Shown: one piece after another, positions 54,783 through 62,998 of the stretch
Position numbering within the stretch: position 1 is the first letter of the stretch
Layout of the letters: every line of letters begins with the position of its first letter
Assembly (NCBI GenBank): GCA_023386835.1
Contig: JAEWIY010000018.1
Span: 31,429 to 95,428, forward strand
Reading direction: 5' to 3'
Length of the DNA stretch: 64,000 nt
Origin: Verrucomicrobiota bacterium
GTDB taxonomy: Bacteria > Verrucomicrobiota > Verrucomicrobiia > Opitutales > Opitutaceae
Notes under the pieces: model-generated
Told to the model about the DNA's origin: nothing
Database searches by the model: none
Seen by the model: only the letters and a program-made list of their open reading frames with translations
Program-made: the position numbers and the translations under genes

Positions 54783-54814
54783 CGAACGCCCGGGCGCTGG
54801 TTTCATTTGGGCGG

Positions 54815-55609
54815 ATGCTGATCGACACCCACACGCACCTGGAGAGCTTCGCGCGGCGCGGCGAACTCGAGCCGGCCCTGGCGCGGGCGCACGAAGCGGG
54901 TGTCACGACGCTGATCACCATCGGCACGGCGACCGAGGATTGGGCCTTGTACCGGCAGCTGGCCGAGGCGCATCCGTCGGTCCACTACACGGCTGGGTTG
55001 CACCCGTGCTCGGTTGACGCGGAGTGGGAACGGGAGGTCCACGCGCTGCCGGAGTTCTGGCGCGGGGAACGGCGCCCCATCGCGTTGGGCGAGTGCGGTC
55101 TCGATCGTTTTCACCTGCCGAAAAACGACAACCAACGCGCCGAGCAGATCTTCGACTGGCAGCAGCGTGCCTTCGCGGCGCAGCTCAGCTTGGCGCGAGA
55201 ACTGGGCTGTCCGGTTGTTGTTCATTCGCGGGGCGCGTTTGCCGAGTGCGTGAGCGCGGTGGATGCCAGCGGGATCGATTGGTCGCGCGTGGTGTTTCAC
55301 TGCTTCAGTGAGGGAGCGACGGAGATGCAGGAGCTGCAACGACGCGGTGGATACGGCTCCTTCACGGGCATCCTGACGTACAAGTCGGCCGAGAACGTTC
55401 GTGGGGCTGCGCTCGCGCAGGGGATCGATCGGCTGATGCTGGAAACCGACGCTCCCTATCTCACGCCGCAGCCACATCGCGGCAAACCGAACGAGCCGGC
55501 GTACCTCCGGCACACGGCGGAGTTTGCCAGCGAACTCTTTGGACTCCCGTTGAGCGAGTTGGCTGAACGCACCTCCGTGCGGGCGCGGGCGTTCTTTGGG
55601 TTGGCGTAA
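54815..55609 (+). CDS. tatD: TatD-family metal-dependent hydrolase
   Basis: A 264-residue TIM-barrel deoxyribonuclease-like hydrolase. Metal ligands: MLIDTHTHLESF (two His), IALGECGLDRF (Glu), VVVHSRGAF and VFHCFSEGATEM (His), and LMLETDAPYL (Asp). TatD enzymes act as 3'-5' exonucleases or nearby phosphodiesterases. A GTG at 54779 overlaps the M32 stop (GTGA) and would add 12 residues; ATG 54815 is the standard family start. The adjacent convergent gene is HPr. Confidence 0.93.
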   Translation: MLIDTHTHLESFARRGELEPALARAHEAGVTTLITIGTATEDWALYRQLAEAHPSVHYTAGLHPCSVDAEWEREVHALPEFWRGERRPIALGECGLDRFHLPKNDNQRAEQIFDWQQRAFAAQLSLARELGCPVVVHSRGAFAECVSAVDASGIDWSRVVFHCFSEGATEMQELQRRGGYGSFTGILTYKSAENVRGAALAQGIDRLMLETDAPYLTPQPHRGKPNEPAYLRHTAEFASELFGLPLSELAERTSVRARAFFGLA

Positions 55610-55636
55610 GCCGGCCGACGCGGCGGGCGCCGTCGC

Positions 55637-55939
55637 TCAGGCTTCGTCGAACTTGCGGGCGAACAACTGCTCCAGTTCCTGAAGCATCTGGGACGCGTCT
55701 TCACCGGTGGCGGTGAACTTGACTTTCGATCCCTTGCCGGCCGCCAGCATCATCAAGCCCATGATGCTCTTGCCGTTCACCTGCTCGTCGTCTTTTTCGA
55801 CGAAGACGTCCGCTTTGAACCGATTCGTGATCCGGACGATCATCGCTGCCGGCCGCGCGTGAATGCCCATTTTGTTTTGGACCACGAGCTCCTTCTGCAG
55901 TTGTGAGCCGGATGCAGCGGTTTCGGACGAGTCTGACAT
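55637..55939 (-). CDS. ptsH: HPr phosphocarrier protein with 12-residue N-terminal extension
   Basis: A 100-residue HPr. The phosphohistidine is His27 in [13 protein letters not shown] and the regulatory serine is Ser58 in [13 protein letters not shown]; both are shifted by exactly 12 positions relative to the standard His15/Ser46, so the extra N-terminus is a clean addition. The retained serine region suggests regulation by HPr kinase/phosphorylase. EI is encoded 15 kb away at 38733-40508; no EII genes are nearby. It converges with tatD, 27 bases between stops. Confidence 0.95.
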   Translation of the reverse strand: MSDSSETAASGSQLQKELVVQNKMGIHARPAAMIVRITNRFKADVFVEKDDEQVNGKSIMGLMMLAAGKGSKVKFTATGEDASQMLQELEQLFARKFDEA

Positions 55940-56013
55940 GTGACGGGCTAGCGTCCGGACACAGGGGTGGCTTGCAACCCAAAAACCCGGTTGGCACCGT
56001 CCGAGGTAGCTGC

Positions 56014-56757
56014 ATGACCGACACTGCCATCATCGTGCCCTGCCGGCTGGAGTCGACCCGCTTCCCGCGCAAGCTGTTGCACATGATCCGGGGGACGCCG
56101 CTCGTCCTTTGGGTTGCCCGCCGCATCGCCACCGAGGCTCCGGAGTTTCCGCTCTGGTTCGCCGTGGATGATCCGCTGTTGGCCGAGCCGCTGGAGTCTG
56201 AGGGCTTTCGAACAATCACCACCCGTGTCGACCACCTGAGTGGCACAGACCGGCTGGCGGAGGCAAACCGGACGGTGCGAGCCGCGTACGTGATCAATGT
56301 GCAGGCTGACGAACCGTTGGTGACGGGGGAACAGATCCGGACTTTGGCGCGGCTCATTGCCGGTCCAGTGGCGATGGCCACGCTGGCGACGCCGTTTCGT
56401 CGGGTGGTGGATTTTTACAACCCGAACCAAGTCAAGGTGGTGATGCGGCGCGACGGGCGGGCGCTATACTTTTCGCGGTCGCGCATGCCGTTCTCACGTG
56501 ATCTCGGGCTGACGATTGATGATGCCTGGGTGCAGGCGCATCCGTGCCGCCGACACTTGGGCTTGTACGCCTATCGCGCCGAACTCCTCGAGAAATTCGC
56601 CTCCCTGCCGCCGGGCGAACTCGAGCAGATCGAACGGCTTGAGCAGCTGCGGGTACTGGAGAACGGCTATGATATCGCGGTCGGGCTGACCGATTCCGCT
56701 GGTATCGGCGTGGACACGCCGGACGACGCGGTGAAGTTTGAACAGGCGCTCGCCTGA
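56014..56757 (+). CDS. kdsB: 3-deoxy-manno-octulosonate cytidylyltransferase
   Basis: A 247-residue CMP-Kdo synthetase. N-terminal [34 protein letters not shown] metal site, [11 protein letters not shown] and [12 protein letters not shown] followed by the [13 protein letters not shown] end are family-defining. It activates Kdo for transfer to lipid A. ATG 56014 was chosen as the family start. It diverges from HPr (74 bases) and converges with carA. Confidence 0.96.
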   Translation: MTDTAIIVPCRLESTRFPRKLLHMIRGTPLVLWVARRIATEAPEFPLWFAVDDPLLAEPLESEGFRTITTRVDHLSGTDRLAEANRTVRAAYVINVQADEPLVTGEQIRTLARLIAGPVAMATLATPFRRVVDFYNPNQVKVVMRRDGRALYFSRSRMPFSRDLGLTIDDAWVQAHPCRRHLGLYAYRAELLEKFASLPPGELEQIERLEQLRVLENGYDIAVGLTDSAGIGVDTPDDAVKFEQALA

Positions 56758-56850
56758 CGGCGGCAGCCTGAGCTTCGTCTTGCGACCCGACTGTGCGGCC
56801 TCTGCGGCGGTGCCGGGGGACTTGGAAACGAGCAGGTCGCGCGGACCGGC

Positions 56851-58023
56851 TTAGATCTGCCCGGACTTCCGCTTTGCGACGAGGTTGTAGAAGTCGACGA
56901 AAAGCGGATCCGCGTCGTTTGGACCGGGAGCGGCCTCGGGATGGTACTGGACCGAGAACACGGGCAGCTCCTTGTGCCGGAGACCTTCGACCGTGTTGTC
57001 GTTCAGGTTAACCTCGGTGACGATCGCGCTGCGGGCTTCCAAGCTCTTCGGATCCGTCGCGAAACCATGGTTTTGCGCCGTGATCGAGACGCGGCCTGTC
57101 TCCAGGTTCTTTACGGGCTGGTTGCCGCCGCGGTGACCGAACTTGAGCTTGTAGGTCGAGCCGCCGAGGGCGTGCGTCAACATCTGGTGCCCGAGGCAAA
57201 TCCCAAAGGTCGGCAGCTCAGGAACCAGCGCCGAGACGGTGCGGTGCACGTAGTCGAGCGCGGCCGGGTCGCCAGGGCCGTTGGAGAGGAAAAGAGCGTC
57301 AGGCTTGTGCTCACGAATCATCTCCGGCGGAGCGTCAGCCGGGAAGACCTGCACATCGAAGCCGTGACGGATCAGCTTCCGGTAGATCGAGTGCTTGGCG
57401 CCGAAATCGAACGCGGCGACGCGGAAACGTTTCGCCGGCGGCTGGATCAGGCCGAGCGTTGTGCCCACCGGTTGGTAAGCGGCGTTGTGATTTGCCGGGT
57501 CGTCGGCGCGCCAGATGTAAGGCGTGCGGCAGGTGACATCCTTCACGTAGTCGCTGCCGGCGATATCCTCCCACTCGCGCGCGCGACGCACCGCTTCCTC
57601 ATCGCTCAGCTCGAGCGTGCTGAGGCAGCACTTCATCGCGCCATCGACGCGCAACTTCTTCGTCAGCGCCCGCGTATCCACCTCGCTGATCCCCGGGATG
57701 CCATGCTTGCGCAGGTAGTCGTCGAGCGAGAGTTGCGCGCGCCAGTTGGAGACCACGGGGGAGAGCTCGCGCACGACAAATCCGGAGACCTTCGGCGCGG
57801 TGGCCTCGGTGTCCTCGTCGTTCACGCCGTAGTTGCCGATTTGCACGGCCGTCATGGTGACGATTTGGCCGAAGTACGAGGGGTCCGTCAGGATCTCCTG
57901 GTAGCCCGTCATCGAGGTGTTGAACACACACTCGCCCGCCACCGTGGCGTCCGCGCCGAAAGCGAGACCGCGGAAAACGGAACCATCTTCGAGAGCCAGA
58001 ACGGCGGGTTTGTGGGCACGCAT
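56851..58023 (-). CDS. carA: Carbamoyl-phosphate synthase small subunit
   Basis: A 390-residue glutamine amidotransferase subunit. N-terminal CarA domain (ALEDGSVFRGLAFG, FNTSMTGYQEILTDPSY) and a class-I GATase domain with catalytic Cys276 in FGICLGHQMLTHALGG and the His-Glu pair in SVQYHPEAAPGP. It supplies ammonia to CarB for arginine and pyrimidine synthesis; carB is not in the window. The ATG at 58023 is the family start. It diverges from kamA; no attenuator is evident in the 146-base gap. Confidence 0.96.
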   Translation of the reverse strand: MRAHKPAVLALEDGSVFRGLAFGADATVAGECVFNTSMTGYQEILTDPSYFGQIVTMTAVQIGNYGVNDEDTEATAPKVSGFVVRELSPVVSNWRAQLSLDDYLRKHGIPGISEVDTRALTKKLRVDGAMKCCLSTLELSDEEAVRRAREWEDIAGSDYVKDVTCRTPYIWRADDPANHNAAYQPVGTTLGLIQPPAKRFRVAAFDFGAKHSIYRKLIRHGFDVQVFPADAPPEMIREHKPDALFLSNGPGDPAALDYVHRTVSALVPELPTFGICLGHQMLTHALGGSTYKLKFGHRGGNQPVKNLETGRVSITAQNHGFATDPKSLEARSAIVTEVNLNDNTVEGLRHKELPVFSVQYHPEAAPGPNDADPLFVDFYNLVAKRKSGQI

Positions 58024-58169
58024 TTCGACTAATCGACAGCCGCGCGTGCCGGCTCGCAAGGGGAAATTGGACCGTGAGTGCACGTGTTGATCGAAGTCCG
58101 TGACGCGCCGTCCAACTTGAGCCGCCATTTGACAGAGAGGGGTGTCGTCTTAGCTCTCTATCCATCTAC

Positions 58170-59393
58170 ATGAGCGACCAAGAAGACCGAACCGCCTGGT
58201 TCGAGGGGCAAGGACTCTGGCAGCATGTGCCGTCCGAGCAGTGGAAGGATTGGACGTGGCAGCTGAAGAACCGGATCACCACGCTCGAACAGATCGAGGC
58301 CTTGATGACGCTGACGCCGGAAGAACGGCGCGGCATCGCCTACGCGGGCAAGAAGCTGGCGTTGGCTATCACGCCGTACTTTTTCAACCTGATCGACCAC
58401 GCGAACCCGAACTGCCCGATCCGCAAACAGGTGATCCCGCGGGAAGGGGAGATGTACGTGGCAGCGGAGGAGCAGCTGGACTCCCTCGGCGAGGATGAAC
58501 ACTCACCCGTTCCTGGGCTGGTGCACCGCTACCCCGACCGGGTACTGTTCCTCGTGACCGATCGCTGCGCCGCGTATTGTCGTTACTGCACGCGGAGCCG
58601 ACTCGTTTCGAACGCCCAGGACTACAATTTCCACCCGGAATACGAGCAGGGCCTGCGCTACATCGAAGCGCACCCGGAAGTTCGCGACGTGCTGCTTTCA
58701 GGTGGCGATCCCTTGTTGTTGTCAGACCGCAAGCTCGAGCACCTGCTCAGCCGGCTTCGGGCGATCAAACACGTGGAGTTCATCCGCATCGGCTCGCGGA
58801 TCCCAGTGTTCCTGCCCCAACGCATCACGCCGGAGCTGTGTGACATCTTTAAGCGCTACGGCCCCATCTGGATGAGCATTCATGTGAATCATCCCAAGGA
58901 GGCGACGGCCGAACTGCGCGAGGCGTGCGAACGCCTGTCGTTTGCGGGCGTGCCGCTGGGTAACCAAAGCGTGCTGCTCGCAGGTGTAAACGACGACCCG
59001 GAAGTGATGAAGCGGCTCGTCCATCGGCTTTTGCAGATGCGGGTGCGTCCGTATTACCTCTACCAGATGGACCTGATCACCGGCGGGTCACACTTCAAGG
59101 TCGATGTCCGGCGCGGATTGGAGATCATCCGGGCGCTTCGCGGGTTTACGACCGGTTACGCAGTCCCGCAGTACGTAATCGATGCCCCCGGGGGCGGTGG
59201 AAAGGTGCCGATCAATCCGGACTACCTGGAGGAGATCACCGACGACGCGGTGACCTTCCGCAACTACGAGGGCCGCCGTTTCACGTATCCGCTGAAGAGC
59301 ACAAACCACCGGCCGGCGGACGAAACCGCAGTCGCTTTGGGCGCCGAAAGCAGCGGTCAAAAGTCGCCCGTGCTGCCTTCGGAGCTTTTCTGA
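58170..59393 (+). CDS. kamA: Lysine 2,3-aminomutase (radical SAM, PLP)
   Basis: A 407-residue radical-SAM enzyme. The [4Fe-4S]/SAM motif is Cys133-x3-Cys137-x2-Cys140 (RCAAYCRYC), the PLP lysine is Lys345 in DAPGGGGKVPI. Asp301 (LYQMDLITGG) and Asp338 (VIDAPGGGG) sit where lysine aminomutases hold the substrate epsilon-amino group; glutamate aminomutases have Lys/Asn there. So the enzyme most likely makes (S)-beta-lysine. A beta-lysine acetyltransferase is not in the window. Its transcript may end at the 59425 hairpin. Confidence 0.92.
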   Translation: MSDQEDRTAWFEGQGLWQHVPSEQWKDWTWQLKNRITTLEQIEALMTLTPEERRGIAYAGKKLALAITPYFFNLIDHANPNCPIRKQVIPREGEMYVAAEEQLDSLGEDEHSPVPGLVHRYPDRVLFLVTDRCAAYCRYCTRSRLVSNAQDYNFHPEYEQGLRYIEAHPEVRDVLLSGGDPLLLSDRKLEHLLSRLRAIKHVEFIRIGSRIPVFLPQRITPELCDIFKRYGPIWMSIHVNHPKEATAELREACERLSFAGVPLGNQSVLLAGVNDDPEVMKRLVHRLLQMRVRPYYLYQMDLITGGSHFKVDVRRGLEIIRALRGFTTGYAVPQYVIDAPGGGGKVPINPDYLEEITDDAVTFRNYEGRRFTYPLKSTNHRPADETAVALGAESSGQKSPVLPSELF

Positions 59394-59424
59394 ATTCCGC
59401 AAGTGGCCGTAGCACGGAGATTTA

Positions 59425-59455
59425 CGGGTAACGGCACCCGGCTCGATTTTTTTTT
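59425..59455 (+). terminator. Candidate terminator after kamA
   Basis: Short hairpin CGGGT/ACCCG with loop AACGGC, then GCTCGA and nine consecutive T (59447-59455). The long T-run supports termination even though the stem is short and separated by six bases. Confidence 0.5.
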
Positions 59456-59500
59456 GCAGAAGTTTTGAGCGTTTCTGGGCCGACTCCGTCTATCTCTGTG

Positions 59501-59604
59501 TAGTCAGCAGTGTGCGAAACGGTTCGTTCGCTGTTGTAGTTCTTACGGTTTGCTTGGTGTTAGGTCGTGAGAGGCGCCTTGGAAAGGGCGCCTCTCATGT
59601 TTTA
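59501..59604 (+). ncRNA. Candidate small RNA ending in a strong terminator
   Basis: No open reading frame or ATG lies here. A possible promoter (TTGAGC at 59465, TATCTC at 59491) precedes it; CAGCA/TGTTG and GCGAA/TTCGC form a bulged hairpin (59506-59537 area), and an 11-bp perfect stem (TGAGAGGCGCC / GGCGCCTCTCA, 59568-59597) followed by TGTTTTAT ends it. The DNA is AT-richer than the surroundings. An orphan terminator with a structured upstream segment and no gene suggests an sRNA of ~100 nt; it could also be a second kamA terminator. Confidence 0.45.
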
Positions 59605-59709
59605 TAGGGTTCGAACCAGGCCAAGATATTCGCTGTCGCGCCTGGGCCTGCCGCGGAGCCTTGAAGTTTCGCTTGCCAAGACCGTGCTCTGGCCGTTGTG
59701 ACGACCCTT

Positions 59710-59815
59710 GCCTGTAGGGGTGTCCTCCGCGGAGGGCTGAGATTGCGGTGCGATCGACCGCTCGACCCTTCGAACCTGAAACGGATCATACCGGCGAAGG
59801 AAACAGTCAGGCGAC
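59710..59815 (+). promoter_or_regulatory. TPP riboswitch (THI element)
   Basis: The conserved thiamine-pyrophosphate aptamer is present: GGGGTGTCC opening, GGCTGAGAT (59735-59743), then ACCCTTCGAACCTGA (59765-59779), followed by a variant of the last helix, CGGATCATACCGGCG, and AAGGAAACAG. GCCTG at 59710 can pair with CAGGC at 59808-59812 to close P1. The element controls the TonB-dependent receptor starting 49 bases downstream. TPP is the ligand of this class by established knowledge. Confidence 0.92.
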
Positions 59816-59836
59816 GCAAGGGTGCGTCGCGCCTTC
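59811..59836 (+). promoter_or_regulatory. Expression-platform hairpin of the TPP riboswitch
   Basis: Perfect 8-bp stem GCGACGCA / TGCGTCGC with loop AGGG (59811-59830), then GCCTTCT. Its first two bases are also the end of the P1 3' strand, so P1 closing (ligand bound) and this hairpin interact. Following T content is low, so it may be a weak terminator or control initiation of the downstream gene. Confidence 0.5.
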
Positions 59837-59863
59837 TCGTCGGGAGTCCGATTTGGGTCGGGC

Positions 59864-62008
59864 ATGTTCAACATGCAGCTCCCGACACGAATCCTGCTCC
59901 TCAACCTGTGCTTCGGCGCCTCCTGGTCGGCTTTCGGCCAAGCTCCGAACGCGCCCGAACCCGCGTCCAACGAGGCGGTGGCTCTCGACGCGGTGCGCGT
60001 CACTGCCGATCTTTGGGCCTCTCCGCTCGATCGGATTGCCGCCAGCGTCAACGTCTACGGCGATGAAACGCTGCGGATCGGCGCGGTGCGCCATTTCGGC
60101 GATCTGGTCGACCAGATCCCGAATCTCACTTGGACCGGCGGCACTTCGAGGCCACGCTACCTGCAAATCCGCGGAATCGGGGAGAATTCCCAGTACGAGG
60201 GTGAAACGCCGGACTCGGCCGTGCGCTTCCTGGTCGACGACCTGGACTTCACGGGCCTCGGCTCGTTGGGCAGCACGTTTGACGTTTCCCAAGTCGAGGT
60301 CCTGCGCGGCCCGCAGGCCGGCGCGTTCGGGGCGAATGCGGCAGGCGGAGTGGTGCGTCTGGTGACGCAGGCGCCGACGCCGTACTGGACGGGCTTCATG
60401 GAAGGCTCCATCGGAGAGGATGACCTGCGTTCAGCGGGTTTCGCCGTGGGTGGGCCGTTGCTCTCCCGCCGGCCGGACGAATTGATGATGCGCCTGTCGG
60501 TGCAACAGCACACCAGCGACGGTTTCCGTCGTAACGTGTTCCTCCATCGCGACACCAACGAACGCGACGAACTCACGGCGCGCCTGCGTCTGGACTGGAA
60601 TCCGTCGGCGGACTGGCAGTGGCAGTCGACGCTGCTCTTCTCGTCCCTCGACAACGGCTTCGACTCCTTCGCCTTGGACAACAACGGCGAGTACACCTAC
60701 AGTGACCAACCCGGCCGGGACGAACAGGAGTCGGTTGCCGGGAGCCTGCGAGGCACGTATCGCGGCTGGGGAGCGGCGCGGTTCACCACCGTGACGAGCG
60801 CGGCCTGGATCGACTCGGTGTATTCATACGACGATGACTGGACGGCGGCCTCCTACGAGGGCTTCAGCGACGTGCGGCGCGACCGGACTGTCTTCAATCA
60901 GGAACTACGGCTGGATTCCGATCCCGATAGCGAGGCCTTGGGTTGGATCGATCGCTGGACCGTCGGCGCGTTTTGGTCGGAAACGGACGAAACCACCCAC
61001 TACACCAACGAGGATCCGGGCAACGTTCGTGGTCTGCGCACACGTTATCGTGGCCGCAACCAGGCGCTGTTCGGGCAGGTCGCGCACGACTTCACCCCCC
61101 GCACGCGACTCATCGCCGGTCTGCGGGCGGAAGCGGTCGAGGTTGAGGGGTGGGGCCTCAAGACCCGCTACCGCAAAGGGCCCGGCACGTATGATCCCGA
61201 AGTGCGGATCGCACCGGACTTCGACGACACGATGTTTGGCGGAAAAGTGACGCTGGAGCACGACTGGACCGGGCGCACGCTGGTCTTTGTGTCGGTGGCG
61301 CGTGGATACAAGGCCGGCGGCATCAACGTCGACGCGCGGATCGACCCGGCGGTGGATCCGCTGTCGTACGGGACGGAGTACCTCTGGAACTTCGAAGCGG
61401 GGGTCCGCGGCCATTCCGCCGATCAGCGACTGCGGGCCGAGCTGGTCGCATTCCACCTGCGCCGTCACGACACGCAGATCCGCGATTCCGCCGGGTTTGG
61501 TGGCAGCTATCGCTTCTTCACCGACAATGCAGAGAGCGCGGATATCACCGGCGCCGAAGCGTCCGGCAGCTATTGGTTGACCGATCGCCTGACCGTGCAC
61601 GGCTCACTCGCCTTGATGGACTCGCAACTGGATCCATTTGAGCTCAGCAGCGGCGGGACGGCCGGCGGTCGTCGGCTGGCGAATACACCGCGCTATGGCT
61701 ATACGGTTGGGCTGCGCTATCAGGAACCCCGTGGCTGGTTCGGCAGCCTGGAACTGGTGGGCCGCGACGAGTTCTACGACTCGAACAATCACGACGAGGC
61801 GCGCAGTGCGTTTAACGTCCTCAACGCTTCCCTCGGTTACGGGTGGCGCGACTGGGAGTTCACGTTGTGGGCGCGCAATTTGTTCGATGAGAAGTACGAA
61901 AAGCGCGTGTTCTTCTTCGGTAACGAGGATCCGGACTATCCCACCAAACGTTACGAGGACGTGGCTGATCCCCGTCAGGTGGGGTTCACGGCGCGTTATC
62001 GCTTCTGA
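59864..62008 (+). CDS. TonB-dependent outer-membrane receptor (thiamine-regulated)
   Basis: A 714-residue receptor with signal peptide (LPTRILLLNLCFGASWSAFGQ) and a plug at ~25-140: HFGDLVDQIPNLTWTGG, RYLQIRGIG, VSQVEVLRGPQAGAFGANAAGGVVRLVTQ. The rest is a predicted 22-strand barrel, ending in DPRQVGFTARYRF with terminal Phe. Start at ATG 59864 or 59873. Because it is preceded by a TPP riboswitch, the likely cargo is thiamine, its phosphate or a precursor. No thiamine-synthesis gene is adjacent. Confidence 0.9.
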   Translation: MFNMQLPTRILLLNLCFGASWSAFGQAPNAPEPASNEAVALDAVRVTADLWASPLDRIAASVNVYGDETLRIGAVRHFGDLVDQIPNLTWTGGTSRPRYLQIRGIGENSQYEGETPDSAVRFLVDDLDFTGLGSLGSTFDVSQVEVLRGPQAGAFGANAAGGVVRLVTQAPTPYWTGFMEGSIGEDDLRSAGFAVGGPLLSRRPDELMMRLSVQQHTSDGFRRNVFLHRDTNERDELTARLRLDWNPSADWQWQSTLLFSSLDNGFDSFALDNNGEYTYSDQPGRDEQESVAGSLRGTYRGWGAARFTTVTSAAWIDSVYSYDDDWTAASYEGFSDVRRDRTVFNQELRLDSDPDSEALGWIDRWTVGAFWSETDETTHYTNEDPGNVRGLRTRYRGRNQALFGQVAHDFTPRTRLIAGLRAEAVEVEGWGLKTRYRKGPGTYDPEVRIAPDFDDTMFGGKVTLEHDWTGRTLVFVSVARGYKAGGINVDARIDPAVDPLSYGTEYLWNFEAGVRGHSADQRLRAELVAFHLRRHDTQIRDSAGFGGSYRFFTDNAESADITGAEASGSYWLTDRLTVHGSLALMDSQLDPFELSSGGTAGGRRLANTPRYGYTVGLRYQEPRGWFGSLELVGRDEFYDSNNHDEARSAFNVLNASLGYGWRDWEFTLWARNLFDEKYEKRVFFFGNEDPDYPTKRYEDVADPRQVGFTARYRF

Positions 62009-62016
62009 ACGCCACG

Positions 62017-62065
62017 GCCAGCCGGTGCGGAACGGGAATGGCCGTTGACGCACCGGCGGGCTGGC
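62017..62065 (+). terminator. Long hairpin after the TonB receptor
   Basis: Stem of 18 paired positions: GCCAGCC/GGCTGGC, GGTGCG/CGCACC (with a 4-base bulge on one side) and AACGG/CCGTT around a 6-base loop, beginning 9 bases after the receptor stop. No T-run follows, so it may stabilise or process the 3' end rather than terminate. Confidence 0.45.
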
Positions 62066-62140
62066 GGCAGGATCGACGGGTTCTTTGGCTGTTCGTGGTC
62101 AGCGAGGAGGCCTCCGTTGAACGGGCGCTTCCGTCTGACC

Positions 62141-62401
62141 ATGAACAAAGAGACACGTTATTTGTACGTGATTAACCCGAGTTTCGGGTCCGGATCGATG
62201 CCATACACCGTCATTGCGTTGCCTGACCACGCGGACGGTGCGGCAGAGGAACGCGACTTCGCCCGCCAGGAGAGACTCAGGACCGCACGTGCAAACCCAT
62301 CACGCTGGCACCCTGCGTTGGTGCGTTTCTCGCAAACGCTGCACCGGTGGTCGCAACGCGTGAGGCGACGTCGGATCGTCCCATCCGGCGCCGCAGCCTG
62401 A
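62141..62401 (+). CDS. Small basic protein, unknown
   Basis: An 86-residue protein, MNKETRYLYVINPSFG..., followed by SMPYTVIALPDHADGAAEERDFARQ-like sequence and a strongly basic C-terminus (RWSQRVRRRRIVPSG). It has no signal or membrane helix. The upstream frame opens at 62045, but ATG 62141 is the better start. It is followed within 15 bases by a strong terminator, arguing for real transcription. Function unknown; the basic tail could bind nucleic acid, which is a guess. Confidence 0.5.
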   Translation: MNKETRYLYVINPSFGSGSMPYTVIALPDHADGAAEERDFARQERLRTARANPSRWHPALVRFSQTLHRWSQRVRRRRIVPSGAAA

Positions 62402-62415
62402 AAATAGAGATCAAC

Positions 62416-62455
62416 ACCGCCCGGGAGCTTCGGCTTCCGGGCGGTTTTATTTTTC
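62416..62455 (+). terminator. Strong rho-independent terminator
   Basis: 13-bp stem ending in a TTCG tetraloop: ACCGCCCGG, GAGC and their partners GCTT, CCGGGCGGT (62416-62445), followed by TTTATTTTT. It lies 14 bases past the small-protein stop and overlaps the end of the convergent HEAT-like gene. Confidence 0.92.
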
Positions 62456-62986
62456 TGGCGTCGACAGAGGCGTGAGTTGGCGCAGCCGGGCGCGGACGGC
62501 TTTGGAAGGGTCGTTCACCGCCTGCTTGATGCGCTCTCCGGCTTCGGCTCGGGCTGGTGCGTGATCCACCCCCAGCCGATGAATCGCAGACAGCGCCCAG
62601 CCGCGGATGAAGGAGCGGCGATCGCCGGCCCATGGGACGAAGACGTCGAATGCGTCGTCGACGAGGTCAGCGGGGCAGGCGACGCGAGCGAACAGCTGGC
62701 AAACGTGGAGACGGGCCGTCCAATCCTCCAGGCCGAAGGCCGCAGCCAGTGTTCGCCGAAGGGTCTCTTCCGCAGGAGTGTGGTCCACGGCTGATCGCAG
62801 GAGAAGCCACGTGGCGTGCGACTGCTCCGCCGGATCAAGTTCCTCCAGCCGCGTCGCCAGCCAGGGTTCCCACCCCGCTTGGTCACGAAGATTCTGATAC
62901 GTGAGCTCTCGCTCGCTGACCCCGGCCGCCTCGCGCTCAAACAGCCGCCGAAGCACTGCCGCACCAGGGTGCATGGAAGGGTGCAA
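62447..62986 (-). CDS. Helical (HEAT-repeat-like) protein, unknown
   Basis: A 179-residue mostly helical soluble protein. Pairs of helices such as EETLRRTLAAAFGLEDWTARLHVCQL and GDRRSFIRGWALSAIHRLGVDHAP-type units, and the final DPSKAVRARLRQL, look like HEAT/armadillo repeats. Family not recognised beyond that. Start at ATG 62986 or 62974. It follows the ArsR-methyltransferase gene after only 12 bases, suggesting cotranscription. Confidence 0.65.
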   Translation of the reverse strand: MHPSMHPGAAVLRRLFEREAAGVSERELTYQNLRDQAGWEPWLATRLEELDPAEQSHATWLLLRSAVDHTPAEETLRRTLAAAFGLEDWTARLHVCQLFARVACPADLVDDAFDVFVPWAGDRRSFIRGWALSAIHRLGVDHAPARAEAGERIKQAVNDPSKAVRARLRQLTPLSTPEK

Positions 62987-62998
62987 CAGGGCGCGGAC

